DNA from: Aneurinibacillus thermoaerophilus
GTDB taxonomy: Bacteria > Bacillota > Bacilli > Aneurinibacillales > Aneurinibacillaceae
Length of the DNA: 64,000 nucleotides
Assembly (NCBI RefSeq): GCF_900099925.1
Contig: NZ_FNDE01000010.1
Coordinates: 1,812-65,811 of the forward strand
Reading direction: 5' to 3'
Shown: positions 8,307 through 16,801 of the stretch, in pieces
Layout: every line of letters begins with the position of its first letter
Position numbering within the stretch: the stretch's first letter is position 1
Notes under the pieces: model-generated
Told to the model about the DNA's origin: nothing
The model's input: only the letters and a program-made list of their open reading frames with translations
Database searches by the model: none
Program-made: the position numbers and the translations under genes

Positions 8307-9413
8307 TTGGACATTTTAATAGTGGCCCCTCCAATGCTTTCTGTTTCAGAAACTACTGGAGGTTCAGTTGAAATCAGTATATATCAAACTGCTAAGCGAC
8401 TCGCATTACAAAATAATGTTACTATTATTAGTCGGAAATCAAACAGCCTTCCCCGTATTTCTGAAAGTGGAAACCTAACTATTGTCCGAGTTCCAGGTGG
8501 AAAAGGTTATGTACGTAATGTCATACACTATATAAAATCTCATAAATTTGACTGTATTCAGGTTGATAACCGTCCCCGCTTTATTCCGATTCTGCGTCGT
8601 CACTTTCCTAATATTCCACTTGTTCTTGTGCTACATTCCTTAACTTTTATGAACTTCTTAACGATAAAAGAAAAACATGATGTTATTCGTAAATCAACTG
8701 CAATTATATGTAATAGTCAATTTCTTCGAAATTACTACGCGAGTAAATTTCCACATTATGAAAATAAAATTACTGCAATTCACCTAGGAACAGACTTGTC
8801 CCGTTTTAGGAAGCCTACTCCTGAAGAAAAAAGTGATATGTACGCTCGCTATGCTCTCCCGTCTTCTTTTATTATTTTATACGCTGGGCGAATTATTCCA
8901 GGAAAAGGTGTGCATATCCTTATTAAAGCCGCTAGTCTTGTCAAAAAAACGATTCCTTCCGTTCGTCTTGTTTTAGTAGGTCCATATCTAAAAGGTTATA
9001 AAGCAAGGCTTATGCGTGAAGCAAAACGAAGAAAGGTCCCTGTATTATTTACAGGGAGTGTGAAACCCTCTGTTATGTATAAAATGTATTGGTTAGGGGA
9101 TTGTTTTGTTTTTCCAACTCAATTCCACGAAGCGTTCGGACTGGTTAGTGTAGAAGCTATGGCTAGTGAACTACCTGTAATTGCATCAAGACGTGGTGGG
9201 GTTGTAGAAATTATCAATGGACAGAACGGTATACTTATTCTTGATTATAAAAATCCTGTAGCTTTTGCTAAAGAAATAAATAAGATTTTCAATGAACCTG
9301 CGTATGCAAAAAAATTAGCTGAAGTAGGAAGAAAAACGGTACTTTCCCATTTTAGCTGGGAACGTGTTGCAGCTGATTATCAGCAATTCTATACAAAAAT
9401 TTTACAAAAGTAA
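8307..9413 (+). CDS. Glycosyltransferase family 4 (GT-B)
   Basis: A 368-residue retaining GT4 enzyme. The N-terminal domain has ILIVAPPMLSVSETTGGSVE (acceptor side). The C-terminal nucleotide-sugar domain has ILYAGRIIPGKGVHILIKA (about 190-208), the FHEAFGLVSVEAMASELPVI signature with its EX7E pattern, and a closing helix. TTG start at 8307 after GGGGGGAG. It resembles spore-coat or exopolysaccharide enzymes such as CotSA/YtcC, but the substrate cannot be read from sequence. It is the first of three glycosyltransferases in an AT-rich block. Confidence 0.9.
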   Translation: MDILIVAPPMLSVSETTGGSVEISIYQTAKRLALQNNVTIISRKSNSLPRISESGNLTIVRVPGGKGYVRNVIHYIKSHKFDCIQVDNRPRFIPILRRHFPNIPLVLVLHSLTFMNFLTIKEKHDVIRKSTAIICNSQFLRNYYASKFPHYENKITAIHLGTDLSRFRKPTPEEKSDMYARYALPSSFIILYAGRIIPGKGVHILIKAASLVKKTIPSVRLVLVGPYLKGYKARLMREAKRRKVPVLFTGSVKPSVMYKMYWLGDCFVFPTQFHEAFGLVSVEAMASELPVIASRRGGVVEIINGQNGILILDYKNPVAFAKEINKIFNEPAYAKKLAEVGRKTVLSHFSWERVAADYQQFYTKILQK

Positions 9414-9683
9414 CTCTTTCATAAAACATAATTAGAATGATGAAGACTCGTTTTGAATTCTAACATACTTGAGCTTGTTGCAAAATTAGCATAATTTTCT
9501 CTTTCAAATTAGAAAAAACACACTCAATCAAGCAAGCAAAGAGTGATAGAGTTTTATTTTAAGTGATAGAGAAAAAAGTATATTTTTAATAAATAGGTAC
9601 AAGCTCATACACTCAATTCTTTGCCACATAATTTGTACTAAGCGATAGAAATCCTACTATAACAACATGAGGAGGAAGAAAGG

Positions 9684-10394
9684 ATGTCATTTCAAAGAGT
9701 TCCGGGACGTGTAAGCATTATTGTTACGGCTTATAATCGAGCGCGCTATATTAGAAAATGTTTGGATAGTTTGCGCAAACAAAGCTATAACAATATTGAA
9801 ATTATCATCGTTAATGATGCTTCAACAGATAGAACTTCCCAGGTCATTGAGGCATGGAGAAAATCATCAGGTGTAGCACTTTCGCGCAAGCGTCGTGTTC
9901 TAGAAGTTAAGATGCCGCGAAATATTGGGTTTCCTGGGGCTGTAACGACGGGATTATTTATGGCAAGAGGGGAATTTATCGCCATTCAGGATTCCGATGA
10001 TTTATCCCATCCGAAACGCTTGGAAAAACAAGTACAGTTCCTTCGTAGTCATCCCGAAGTGGGCTTGGTTGGAACAAACTACGCCTCCTTTACAAATGGC
10101 GCATTCAATAAACAGGAACAAGCTAACTGGATTAAATATGGTAATGATATCAGGGAAACATATGCCGCAGGTGGACATTGTGTGTGCCATGGAACGATTA
10201 TGTTTCGAGGTTCGATATTTGACCAAATAGGTGGCCTGACAAGGAGAATGGAGGGGGCAGAGGACTACGAGTTTATTGTCAAGTTTCTTAATAACGGTAT
10301 ACCTATTAACAATATTCCTGAAGTTCTCTACTACTATCGTGCCCATTCGCTACAGCGTTCAAGAAAATACTTCGGTAAAGAAGAGGATAAATGA
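9684..10394 (+). CDS. Glycosyltransferase family 2 (GT-A)
   Basis: A 236-residue inverting GT2 enzyme. VSIIVTAYNRARYIRKCLDS (10-29) and EIIIVNDASTDRTSQVIE are the nucleotide-binding start, and FIAIQDSDDLSHPKRLEKQV contains the DxD-like metal site. GAEDYEFIVKFL is the expected ED motif near the catalytic base. ATG with a GAGGAGG site. Its end overlaps the next GT4 gene as ATGA, so the two are translated together. No membrane segments. Acceptor unknown. Confidence 0.92.
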   Translation: MSFQRVPGRVSIIVTAYNRARYIRKCLDSLRKQSYNNIEIIIVNDASTDRTSQVIEAWRKSSGVALSRKRRVLEVKMPRNIGFPGAVTTGLFMARGEFIAIQDSDDLSHPKRLEKQVQFLRSHPEVGLVGTNYASFTNGAFNKQEQANWIKYGNDIRETYAAGGHCVCHGTIMFRGSIFDQIGGLTRRMEGAEDYEFIVKFLNNGIPINNIPEVLYYYRAHSLQRSRKYFGKEEDK

Positions 10395-11533
10395 CAATGA
10401 CGCTACAAAACGAACGTGTTTTAATCATTATGGACGGATTATATATTGGTGGTACAGAGACACACGTTTTAGCCATAGCCAAAGAAATGATAAAACAGGG
10501 GGTACATGTTGTTATCGTTGGGAAAACAGGGCCTCTACATCGCTCTTTTTTGTCCCTTGGTTGTCCTATTTATCCAATTGAGTGCAAAGTAGAAGGAAGC
10601 GTTTCTTCTGATATATGGGAAGAAACGAAGAATATACTAAGGGAAATTATGAAGTGGGAGAAAATCACCGTTGTACATGGTCATCAAACAACTTCAGCAC
10701 GATTTGCTTTTCCTGTCGCCAGAGAACTAGGCATTCCTTTCGTGTTTACAGTACATGGTACGTATGAAAGCTTAGAAAATCTACGTGATATTGCGGAAAA
10801 TGGTGGTACTATCATCAGTGTGAGTCAACCGATACAACATTGGCTCATGCAACAAAATATTTCTTCTACGTTAATTCCTAACGGAATCAATCTAAAACAA
10901 TACCGACCCTTACAAAAAACGAATCTTCTTAAAAAAATGAGGATTCCCTTACATGCCCCGGTTGTTCTGTACGCAGCTCGATTAAGTTGGGAAAAGGCAA
11001 AAATATGTAAACAGGTTATTCAAGCCTGCTGTTATTTACGCAAAAGATATTTTCCCTCTTTGCATTTGATTATTGCTGGGAAGGGCTTTCATGATGGTGA
11101 GATTAAAAAAATGATAGAAAAAGTTCAAGGTAAATCTAAATACAAATTTATTCATTTTTTAGGTGAATATACCATGATGAGTTCTTTATATTCAATCAGT
11201 AACTGTGTCGTTGGCACAGGACGTGTCGCCCTGGAGGCGATGGCATGTTCTCGTCTGGTCGTTTCTGCAGGACGGCATGGTTTTTTTGGTACTCTATATC
11301 CTAACAACCTTCAGCAAGCCTGGTATTACTACTTTGGTGATCATAATTCTATTCAGCCATGCACGAGTTCTCTCCTCGCAAAAAATATAAAAACGGTTCT
11401 TTCTACTTCAAAGAGACAAAGATTGATTTGGGGACGACAAAACCGCCTTTTTATTAAGGAAAATTTTGGGATCGAGCAAGTTACAAAAACATTATTGAAC
11501 ACCTATGCTTCCCTTATTCCGCCCTCTCCATAA
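10391..11533 (+). CDS. Glycosyltransferase family 4 (GT-B), overlapping the GT2 gene
   Basis: A 380-residue GT4-like protein. The N terminus has VLIIMDGLYIGGTETHVLA, with the GGTE loop typical of the family. The C-terminal domain has VVLYAARLSWEKAKICKQV and GTGRVALEAMACSRLVV, in which the first Glu of the usual EX7E motif is replaced by Gly-Arg; the second is kept. That deviation may alter donor binding. Start ATG overlaps the GT2 stop. Immediately after its stop lie two deacetylase stubs, so the polysaccharide cluster may originally have been longer (inference). Confidence 0.88.
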   Translation: MTMTLQNERVLIIMDGLYIGGTETHVLAIAKEMIKQGVHVVIVGKTGPLHRSFLSLGCPIYPIECKVEGSVSSDIWEETKNILREIMKWEKITVVHGHQTTSARFAFPVARELGIPFVFTVHGTYESLENLRDIAENGGTIISVSQPIQHWLMQQNISSTLIPNGINLKQYRPLQKTNLLKKMRIPLHAPVVLYAARLSWEKAKICKQVIQACCYLRKRYFPSLHLIIAGKGFHDGEIKKMIEKVQGKSKYKFIHFLGEYTMMSSLYSISNCVVGTGRVALEAMACSRLVVSAGRHGFFGTLYPNNLQQAWYYYFGDHNSIQPCTSSLLAKNIKTVLSTSKRQRLIWGRQNRLFIKENFGIEQVTKTLLNTYASLIPPSP

Positions 11534-11563
11534 GTTCCTATTAAACTACGAACAAGTACTTAA

Positions 11564-11731
11564 ACTGTTGAGGGTACTATTCAATTGCTTAAAAAAGCAG
11601 GGTATACAATGGCTTTTACCACTCGTCCCGGCAAAGTTCAACCAGGCACTCCGCCTTTTGAAATTCCGCGCTACGGAATTCTTTCAACCACTACAACACA
11701 GCAATTTAAAAACATGGTGGGGATTAGGTAA
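11564..11731 (+). pseudogene. 3' stub of a polysaccharide deacetylase (plus strand)
   Basis: With no start, this frame reads TVEGTIQLLKKAGYTMAFTT, then PGKVQPGTPPFEIPRYGILS, ending MVGIR and TAA at 11729-11731. This is the usual C-terminal part of NodB-type polysaccharide deacetylases. The frame is closed by TAA at 11561, so the catalytic domain is gone. It converges on a second deacetylase stub across a symmetrical terminator. Confidence 0.7.
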
Positions 11732-11887
11732 CTGACACACAAAAAATGGAGGGGTATGGGTTCTCCATTTTTTGTGTGTTTTCTTTTAGGTTTTGATGGA
11801 CTAGATCAGAAATTGTAACAAATTTGTATTCTTGTTTAGAAAGGATATTTAATATTTTATCCAAAGCTTTTACAGTTTGTGTTCGAT
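11724..11887 (-). pseudogene. 3' stub of a second polysaccharide deacetylase (minus strand)
   Basis: On the minus strand, up to the stop at 11724-11726, the frame reads KRDRTQTVKALDKILNILSK, then QEYKFVTISDLVHQN. This is the closing helix and strand of many polysaccharide deacetylases (normally R-T-V/L-x-A-L-x-x-I-I-x-x-L-K-x-x-G-Y-x-F-V-T). The residues upstream belong to the yyaL fragment in a shadow frame, so the stub is joined to yyaL at about 11888. Confidence 0.6.
11733..11782. terminator. Symmetrical (two-way) terminator
   Basis: A 17-bp inverted repeat, acacacaaaaaatggag (11735-11751) and ctccattttttgtgtgt (11763-11779), with an 11-nt loop. It sits exactly between the two convergent deacetylase stubs and would have served both genes. 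Confidence 0.88.
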
Positions 11888-12443
11888 CGCGCTTCAGCTT
11901 CAGGAGAAGCAGTTTGCGCTCTTCTGGGACAATGAAGAGGGTGGCTTTTATTTCTATGGCAGTGACGGCGAACAATTGCTGGTTCGACCGAAAGAATTAT
12001 ATGATGGAGCGATGCCGTCCGGCAACTCGGTAACAGCGATGAATCTGCTTAGATTGGCACGCCTGACGGGAAAAAACGATATTATGCGTCTTTCCAGCGA
12101 ACAAATCTCGGCGTTTGCTGGGGAGATTTCTCTTTATCCACAGGCACATGCCCATTTCATGATGGCGATTCAGTTCCTGTTTGGACCAACCAAGGAAATT
12201 ATTATTGCGGCGCCGGATAAAAAGGTGGCAGAGGAGATGATTCAGGAAATTCGAGCGCACTTCATACCGAACAGCGTCGTATCGGTTGTGACGGATGAAA
12301 CACGTGAGAAATTGCTGCTGCTTGCCCCGCTGCTCACCGATAAAACCGCTCGAAAGGGCAAAGCGACTGTGTACGTGTGTGAAAATTTTGCGTGCCAGGC
12401 CCCGGTTACGGATGTACAAATGGTCAGAGAACGACTACACTGA
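11888..12443 (+). pseudogene. 3' fragment of a second yyaL copy
   Basis: The frame reads LQLQEKQFALFWDNEEGGFY and on to the end, matching the last ~175 residues of the yyaL gene at 1745-3887 residue for residue with scattered changes. The DNA is clearly homologous as well. The thioredoxin-like domain and most of the barrel are absent, and the left edge abuts a deacetylase stub. The fragment is uninterrupted and keeps its own terminator, so it is either the stump of the resident gene after insertion of the 3.9-11.9 kb block or a partial duplication. Confidence 0.9.
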
Positions 12444-12512
12444 CAGGCCTGTTTAACTGAACAGCCAAGAAGTCTCCTCTTCAAGCGATAGCTAAGTGGT
12501 GGGGAGTTCACG

Positions 12513-12560
12513 AAAGTACATATTTCTTTGAATGGATACAGGAATATGTGCTTTTTTTTT
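12513..12560 (+). terminator. Terminator after the yyaL fragment
   Basis: A 12-bp stem, aaagtacatatt (12513-12524) with aatatgtgcttt (12543-12554; one G-T pair), followed by a run of T. Confidence 0.85.
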
Positions 12561-12703
12561 AATAGTTAGAAAAGGGAAACTTTCCATGCGCTTGTTCGCG
12601 AATGTTTCATGTGAGCCAGATTTTTGAAACGATACGGTAAGTGAACCGTAAAACATAGTGAACGCTTTGTAAGGCGCACACTTGTTAAGGGAGGAATCAT
12701 GGT

Positions 12704-13018
12704 ATGATCATTACGACAACGCCGACGATTCAAGGAAGAGAAATTCAGGAGTACCTGGGTGTGATTTCAGGCGAGGCCATCATGGGATCAAACGTGGTAC
12801 GGGATTTTTTGGCCGGGATTACAGACATTATCGGTGGTCGTAGCGGCGCGTATGAAAGCAAACTCGCGGAGGGGCGGGAAATTGCTTTGAAAGAGATGGC
12901 AGATAAAGCGCGAGCGATGGGAGCCGACGCGGTTGTTGGGGTAGATTTAGATTTTGAAACGTTGCGCGATGGTATGATGATGTGTATCGCTACAGGAACA
13001 GCGGTAAAAGTAAGATAA
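12704..13018 (+). CDS. YbjQ/UPF0145 family protein
   Basis: A 104-residue member of the YbjQ (UPF0145) family, a small pentameric fold once named heavy-metal-binding. Typical features are the N-terminal [17 protein letters not shown], the central [13 protein letters not shown] loop, and [17 protein letters not shown]. Function in the cell is not established for the family. ATG at 12704 after GGGAGGAATC, and a strong terminator follows. It is an isolated single-gene unit. Confidence 0.93.
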   Translation: MIITTTPTIQGREIQEYLGVISGEAIMGSNVVRDFLAGITDIIGGRSGAYESKLAEGREIALKEMADKARAMGADAVVGVDLDFETLRDGMMMCIATGTAVKVR

Positions 13019-13025
13019 GATCTAT

Positions 13026-13062
13026 GAGGGTGTCCCCAAAAGTGGTGGGACACCCTCTTTTT
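13026..13062 (+). terminator. Terminator after the ybjQ-like gene
   Basis: An 11-bp perfect stem, gagggtgtccc (13026-13036) and gggacaccctc (13047-13057), then TTTTT. Confidence 0.95.
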
Positions 13063-13356
13063 CGCTACCGCATATACGCATATAAAAACGATAAATAACA
13101 TATTGTATCGTGTTTGAGAGTAAACCACCACTTCTTTAGGGAGTTGACTTGTTTGTTTTTACCGATTATAGTTTGGCTGTAAGTTAGTTAACCGACATAA
13201 TTGTTGGTTAGAAACAGGGAACTCTTGATGGAGTCGGCGCTGCGCGGGTGAAATGACTCCATTGTCGCATGTATATGCGCACAGCTCTGGCTGTTTTTCT
13301 TCTCTGTGCTATAATTCAGATGGGATATCATTTCAGATGGGGAGGAGTGAATAGAA

Positions 13357-14220
13357 GTGAGGAGGCTGCTTTTAGCCCTACTTCTTTTTATCCTGACGAC
13401 TGCGACCGCGTATGCGGACGCTGCGGTGGGTGACACCATTATCACGCTTGGCCAGGATTTAAAACCGGCGCAGAAAGAACAAATCAAAAGCAGGTTTAAT
13501 GCGCCGAACGCGCAAGAAATTACCGTCACTAACGCGGAGGAGCATAAATATCTGGAAGGTTTGCTCAGTAAAAGCGTGATCGGTACCCGTGCCATTTCGT
13601 CGGCGATGATTCAAATCGCTGAACCTGGCAAGGGGATTGTGGTTGAAACAAACAATATTACCTGGGTTAGCAAAGCCATGTACGAAAACGCATTGGCGAC
13701 GGCGGGTGTAAAAGACGCGATTGTAAAAATTGATGCCCCGTTCCCGGTGTCTGGCACGGCTGCGCTGACAGGAATTATGAAGGCGTATGAAACGGTAACC
13801 GGGAAAAAAATTGATGAAACGCAGAAAAAAGTGGCAAACGAAGAGATGGTCACCACCGCGAAAATCGGTGAGACGATCGGCGATAAAGAAAAAGCGGCTG
13901 AGCTTCTGACACGCCTGAAAGCGGAACTGGCCAAACAGACGAGTAAATTGTCTGACGACCAATTGCGCGAAATGATTCGCAGCGTAGCGGATCAGATGGG
14001 ACTGAATCTTTCCGACGCGGAGATTGAATCCCTCGTCAGCATTCTACGTAAAATCCAAAATTTAGATATTGACTGGAACAAAACGCTGGAGCAGGTTTCA
14101 AGCTATAAAGGAAAAATTCAAGAGTTCCTGAATAACAACCCGGAAGCAAAATCGCTCGTACAGGAAATTCTTTTATTTTTGAAACATTTGATCGAGCAAA
14201 TTCTCTCTTGGTTCAAGTAG
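13357..14220 (+). CDS. Secreted DUF1002 protein
   Basis: A 287-residue exported protein of the DUF1002 family (B. subtilis YpuA-like). A signal peptide (RRLLLALLLFILTTATAYAD) is likely cleaved after AYA. The body has the family block GDTIITLGQDLKPAQKEQI, SAMIQIAEPGKGIVVE and NNITWVSKAMYENALATAG, and a helical C-terminal half. GTG start at 13357 after GGGGAGGAG. Role unknown, and it stands alone upstream of the hom S-box. Confidence 0.88.
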   Translation: MRRLLLALLLFILTTATAYADAAVGDTIITLGQDLKPAQKEQIKSRFNAPNAQEITVTNAEEHKYLEGLLSKSVIGTRAISSAMIQIAEPGKGIVVETNNITWVSKAMYENALATAGVKDAIVKIDAPFPVSGTAALTGIMKAYETVTGKKIDETQKKVANEEMVTTAKIGETIGDKEKAAELLTRLKAELAKQTSKLSDDQLREMIRSVADQMGLNLSDAEIESLVSILRKIQNLDIDWNKTLEQVSSYKGKIQEFLNNNPEAKSLVQEILLFLKHLIEQILSWFK

Positions 14221-14265
14221 CTTGAATCTCTGGCGGAAAACCATAAAAAAAGCTTGTACAAATAT

Positions 14266-14297
14266 TTGACATTCGCGGAAAAACACGATAGTATAAT
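14266..14297 (+). promoter_or_regulatory. Probable promoter of the hom S-box unit
   Basis: TTGACA at 14266-14271 and an overlapping TAGTATAAT at 14289-14297. TAGTAT gives 17-bp spacing and TATAAT gives 20, so the exact -10 is uncertain. It lies just before the riboswitch. Confidence 0.6.
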
Positions 14298-14332
14298 TTT
14301 TAAATCAATTAAATAGCGAACGAAACGGAAAA

Positions 14333-14448
14333 CTCTTATCCAGAGAGGCGGAGGGAAATGGCCCGATGAAACCTCAGCAACCGCAGGCAAAAGCCTGAAA
14401 GGTGCTAATTCCATCAAAGCTTGTGTATAAGCTTTGGCAGATGAGAGG
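14333..14448 (+). ncRNA. SAM-I (S-box) riboswitch upstream of hom
   Basis: Canonical S-box features are present in order: a P1 strand cttatc, AGAGAGGCGGAGGGA, GGCCCgaTGAAACCTCAGCAACC, AGGTGCTAATTCC, and a closing gatgag. It should sense S-adenosylmethionine and stop transcription at the following terminator when SAM is plentiful. It thus ties homoserine synthesis to the methionine branch. Confidence 0.96.
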
Positions 14449-14481
14449 AGGAACGTGTTGCGGATCGATATGGTCCAACAG

Positions 14482-14510
14482 CCCTCTTCTCTGGAAGAGG
14501 GTTTTTTATT
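14482..14510 (+). terminator. S-box expression-platform terminator
   Basis: Perfect 8-bp stem, CCCTCTTC (14482-14489) and GAAGAGGG (14494-14501), followed by six T residues, between the SAM aptamer and the hom start. Confidence 0.93.
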
Positions 14511-14542
14511 TCGCAGGCTATAGATTTTGGGAGGGATACGTT

Positions 14543-15841
14543 ATGAAAACTTGGAAAATTGCGTTACTTGGGTTGGGTACAGTCGGTTCAGGAGTTATGA
14601 CGATTTTACATACACATGCTACACGAATCGAAAAGCAGGCGGGGGTCAAGTTTGAAGTGGTAGGCGTTCTGGTGCGCGATGTTAAAAAGCCGCGCCGCGT
14701 GAAAGTAAAACGGGAACTTTTGACTACAGAGATCGAAACCATTTGGGAGAAAAATCCGGAGATTGTGATTGATGCGATGGGCGGGATTTCCCCCGCACTC
14801 GGTTATATCGAGCAAGCGATTGAACGGAAGTGCCACGTTGTATCTGCGAATAAGGAAATGATCGCTGCCTATGGCACACATTTGCACAGGCTGGCTGACA
14901 AAAATGGTGTTTCGCTCCTATACGAAGCGAGCGTAGGTGGCGGCATTCCAATTTTAAATGCGTTAAGCCAGCTATTAAAGGCAAACCGGATTACGCGTGT
15001 ATACGGTATTTTAAACGGTACGACCAACTATATTTTAACCAAGATGGAAGAAGAAGGACTCACATATCAAGAAGCGCTGGAACAGGCACAGGAATTTGGC
15101 TTTGCAGAGGCTGATCCTACGGCGGATGTAGAAGGGTATGATGCATTTAACAAAATTCAGATTATAGCTAATCTGTGCTTCGGCCCCGACACCCCGGTAC
15201 TGGAACAGGAGCGCGAAGGAATTGCGTCCATAACCGGTGAAGAGATGAAAGTATGTGAGAAGCTGGGATACCGTATTAAGTTGCTTGCTTCCGCAGAACG
15301 CACGGACGCAGGATGCTGCTTACGGGTTGTGCCGACGTTGGTGCCGTACGCTCATCCACTCTCCGGAGTTAAAAATGAATGCAATGGTGTTTTTATTACC
15401 GGCGATGTAGTTGGAGATGTATCATTTACCGGAAAGGGAGCAGGAGCGCTGCCTACAGGAAGCGCGATTGTGGAAGATATGTTAAACATTGTTCGTGGTT
15501 GGACATTTACACCCGATAAAGAGGGGCTCATGAGAGAAGACGTGGAGCAAAGCACAGGTGTGGAAAAAGTGGTGCTGGCGTTCTTTACCTTTTCAAAACA
15601 AACGAATGACAGTCAGAAAATTCGTCTGATTTCCTTTTTATCAGGTGGAGAAGGGTTTTTGCACGCGGTGGAAACAGTTAGCAGTGGGAGCGAAGTACAT
15701 GTAGCTGCCGTAATCAGCAATCCGGATGTGTACGCGTTGAAAGCATTGGCCGACGACTTACAGGCGGAACTCAAGCTTCGCCCGGTGTTAGACGAACGGC
15801 TGAGCGCAGCAAGAGAAGATGCCGCAGTACTGGTAAAATAA
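14543..15841 (+). CDS. hom: Homoserine dehydrogenase
   Basis: A 432-residue enzyme reducing aspartate semialdehyde to homoserine with NAD(P)H. The Rossmann start is IALLGLGTVGSGVM. VVSANKEMIAAYG and YEASVGGGIPIL are catalytic-domain blocks, and GILNGTTNYIL and GFAEADPTADVEGYDA form the substrate site. The last ~90 residues are where an ACT-like domain sits in the family, but the usual ACT consensus is weak here. ATG at 14543 after GGGAGGG, downstream of the S-box and its terminator, so SAM represses it. No thrB or thrC follows, so this is a single-gene unit aimed at methionine supply (inference). Confidence 0.96.
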   Translation: MKTWKIALLGLGTVGSGVMTILHTHATRIEKQAGVKFEVVGVLVRDVKKPRRVKVKRELLTTEIETIWEKNPEIVIDAMGGISPALGYIEQAIERKCHVVSANKEMIAAYGTHLHRLADKNGVSLLYEASVGGGIPILNALSQLLKANRITRVYGILNGTTNYILTKMEEEGLTYQEALEQAQEFGFAEADPTADVEGYDAFNKIQIIANLCFGPDTPVLEQEREGIASITGEEMKVCEKLGYRIKLLASAERTDAGCCLRVVPTLVPYAHPLSGVKNECNGVFITGDVVGDVSFTGKGAGALPTGSAIVEDMLNIVRGWTFTPDKEGLMREDVEQSTGVEKVVLAFFTFSKQTNDSQKIRLISFLSGGEGFLHAVETVSSGSEVHVAAVISNPDVYALKALADDLQAELKLRPVLDERLSAAREDAAVLVK

Positions 15842-16031
15842 ATGTCAGGTAAACAAAAATGTAATTTTTCATAATATAACGGATATAGACAAGAATCAAC
15901 AGCTATTTAGCGAAATTATCTTTTTGTTTCTCTTCTATCCTCACTTTTTCTATTGTATAAGCGATTGGAGAATAGATATAGCTTTTCGGTATAATAATTA
16001 CGATAGGAAAAAATATATGGGAGAGATTTGT

Positions 16032-16619
16032 ATGGCTCAACGAGTAGCCACCGAATACAAGAAGCTTGTGCTTGAATTAAGTACTTGGCAGTTGCAATCT
16101 TTTATCGAAATGTTTCAATGTGCAGAGTTTGAGACAGAAGTTCGAGTGTATGACAATGGTGAAAAGGAAATCGTACTGTTTGATAGGGAAAAAGAAATCC
16201 CCCTATCCTTTAAACTGATCGGAAATATGTACACTTTTGAGGGCAGGTATACTATTCGGGACGCCAAATTGGCGAACCAAATGCGCCAGGCTGTGCGCCG
16301 CTTTAAAGGGGACGCTGTCGTTTATCGGGTATATCCAGCGTATACGATGATTTATCATTACAAAGAAGGGAAAGTTATGAAAATTATCGAACGGAAAGGA
16401 GATAGCGAAACGCTTGTCTTTGAATACCGGGATACGGTAGGAGACTTGCAGCGTCTATACGAAGCGCAGGGCGCTGAAGATCAAATCGCATGGCTTAGGG
16501 TGCATATTGATCAGTTGCTCGATTTTCGCAATCAACGCCAAGCAGCACATTTGCCAACGGAAGAGGTGGATCGTCAGTTAGCTACGCTCTCTCATCAATT
16601 GTTTGTATTAGAAGCGTAA
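16032..16619 (+). CDS. Conserved hypothetical protein (195 aa)
   Basis: I do not recognise this family. The protein is soluble. It has an N-terminal alpha/beta part (YKKLVLELSTWQLQSFIEMF), a strand-rich middle with alternating charged residues (FKLIGNMYTFEGRYTIRDAK, VVYRVYPAYTMIYHY) and a helical, charged C terminus (QAAHLPTEEVDRQLATLSHQ). ATG at 16032 with a GGGAGAG site; a longer frame upstream has no ribosome binding site. It stands between hom and speD as a single gene. Confidence 0.75.
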   Translation: MAQRVATEYKKLVLELSTWQLQSFIEMFQCAEFETEVRVYDNGEKEIVLFDREKEIPLSFKLIGNMYTFEGRYTIRDAKLANQMRQAVRRFKGDAVVYRVYPAYTMIYHYKEGKVMKIIERKGDSETLVFEYRDTVGDLQRLYEAQGAEDQIAWLRVHIDQLLDFRNQRQAAHLPTEEVDRQLATLSHQLFVLEA

Positions 16620-16705
16620 AAAGTTTCCCAAGTATCCATAAGAAACTGTTGCAAATTTTTTAGAAACATGCTATCTTCTTTGTTGTGAAAAGATTAGGAA
16701 CCAGG

Positions 16706-16790
16706 ATTCACTCAAGGAAGTTTCTCCTCGAAATATAGTGAATGACGTAGGTCCTAGCGAGATTTTCAACACAAAATTGCTAGGAGGGGG
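16706..16790 (+). promoter_or_regulatory. Structured speD leader covering the ribosome binding site
   Basis: Two consecutive inverted repeats. ATTCACT (16706-16712) pairs with AGTGAAT (16737-16743). TCCTAGC (16752-16758) pairs with GCTAGGA (16779-16785), with an inner ATTTT/AAAAT stem. The right arm of the second hairpin is the speD Shine-Dalgarno itself (GCTAGGAGGGGGG), so folding would block initiation. No known riboswitch was recognised. Confidence 0.6.
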
Positions 16791-16801
16791 GGGACCGAAA
16801 A

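Noticed and set aside
14402-14542. N-terminal extension of homoserine dehydrogenase
   Set aside because: It runs through the SAM riboswitch and its terminator, so it is leader RNA.
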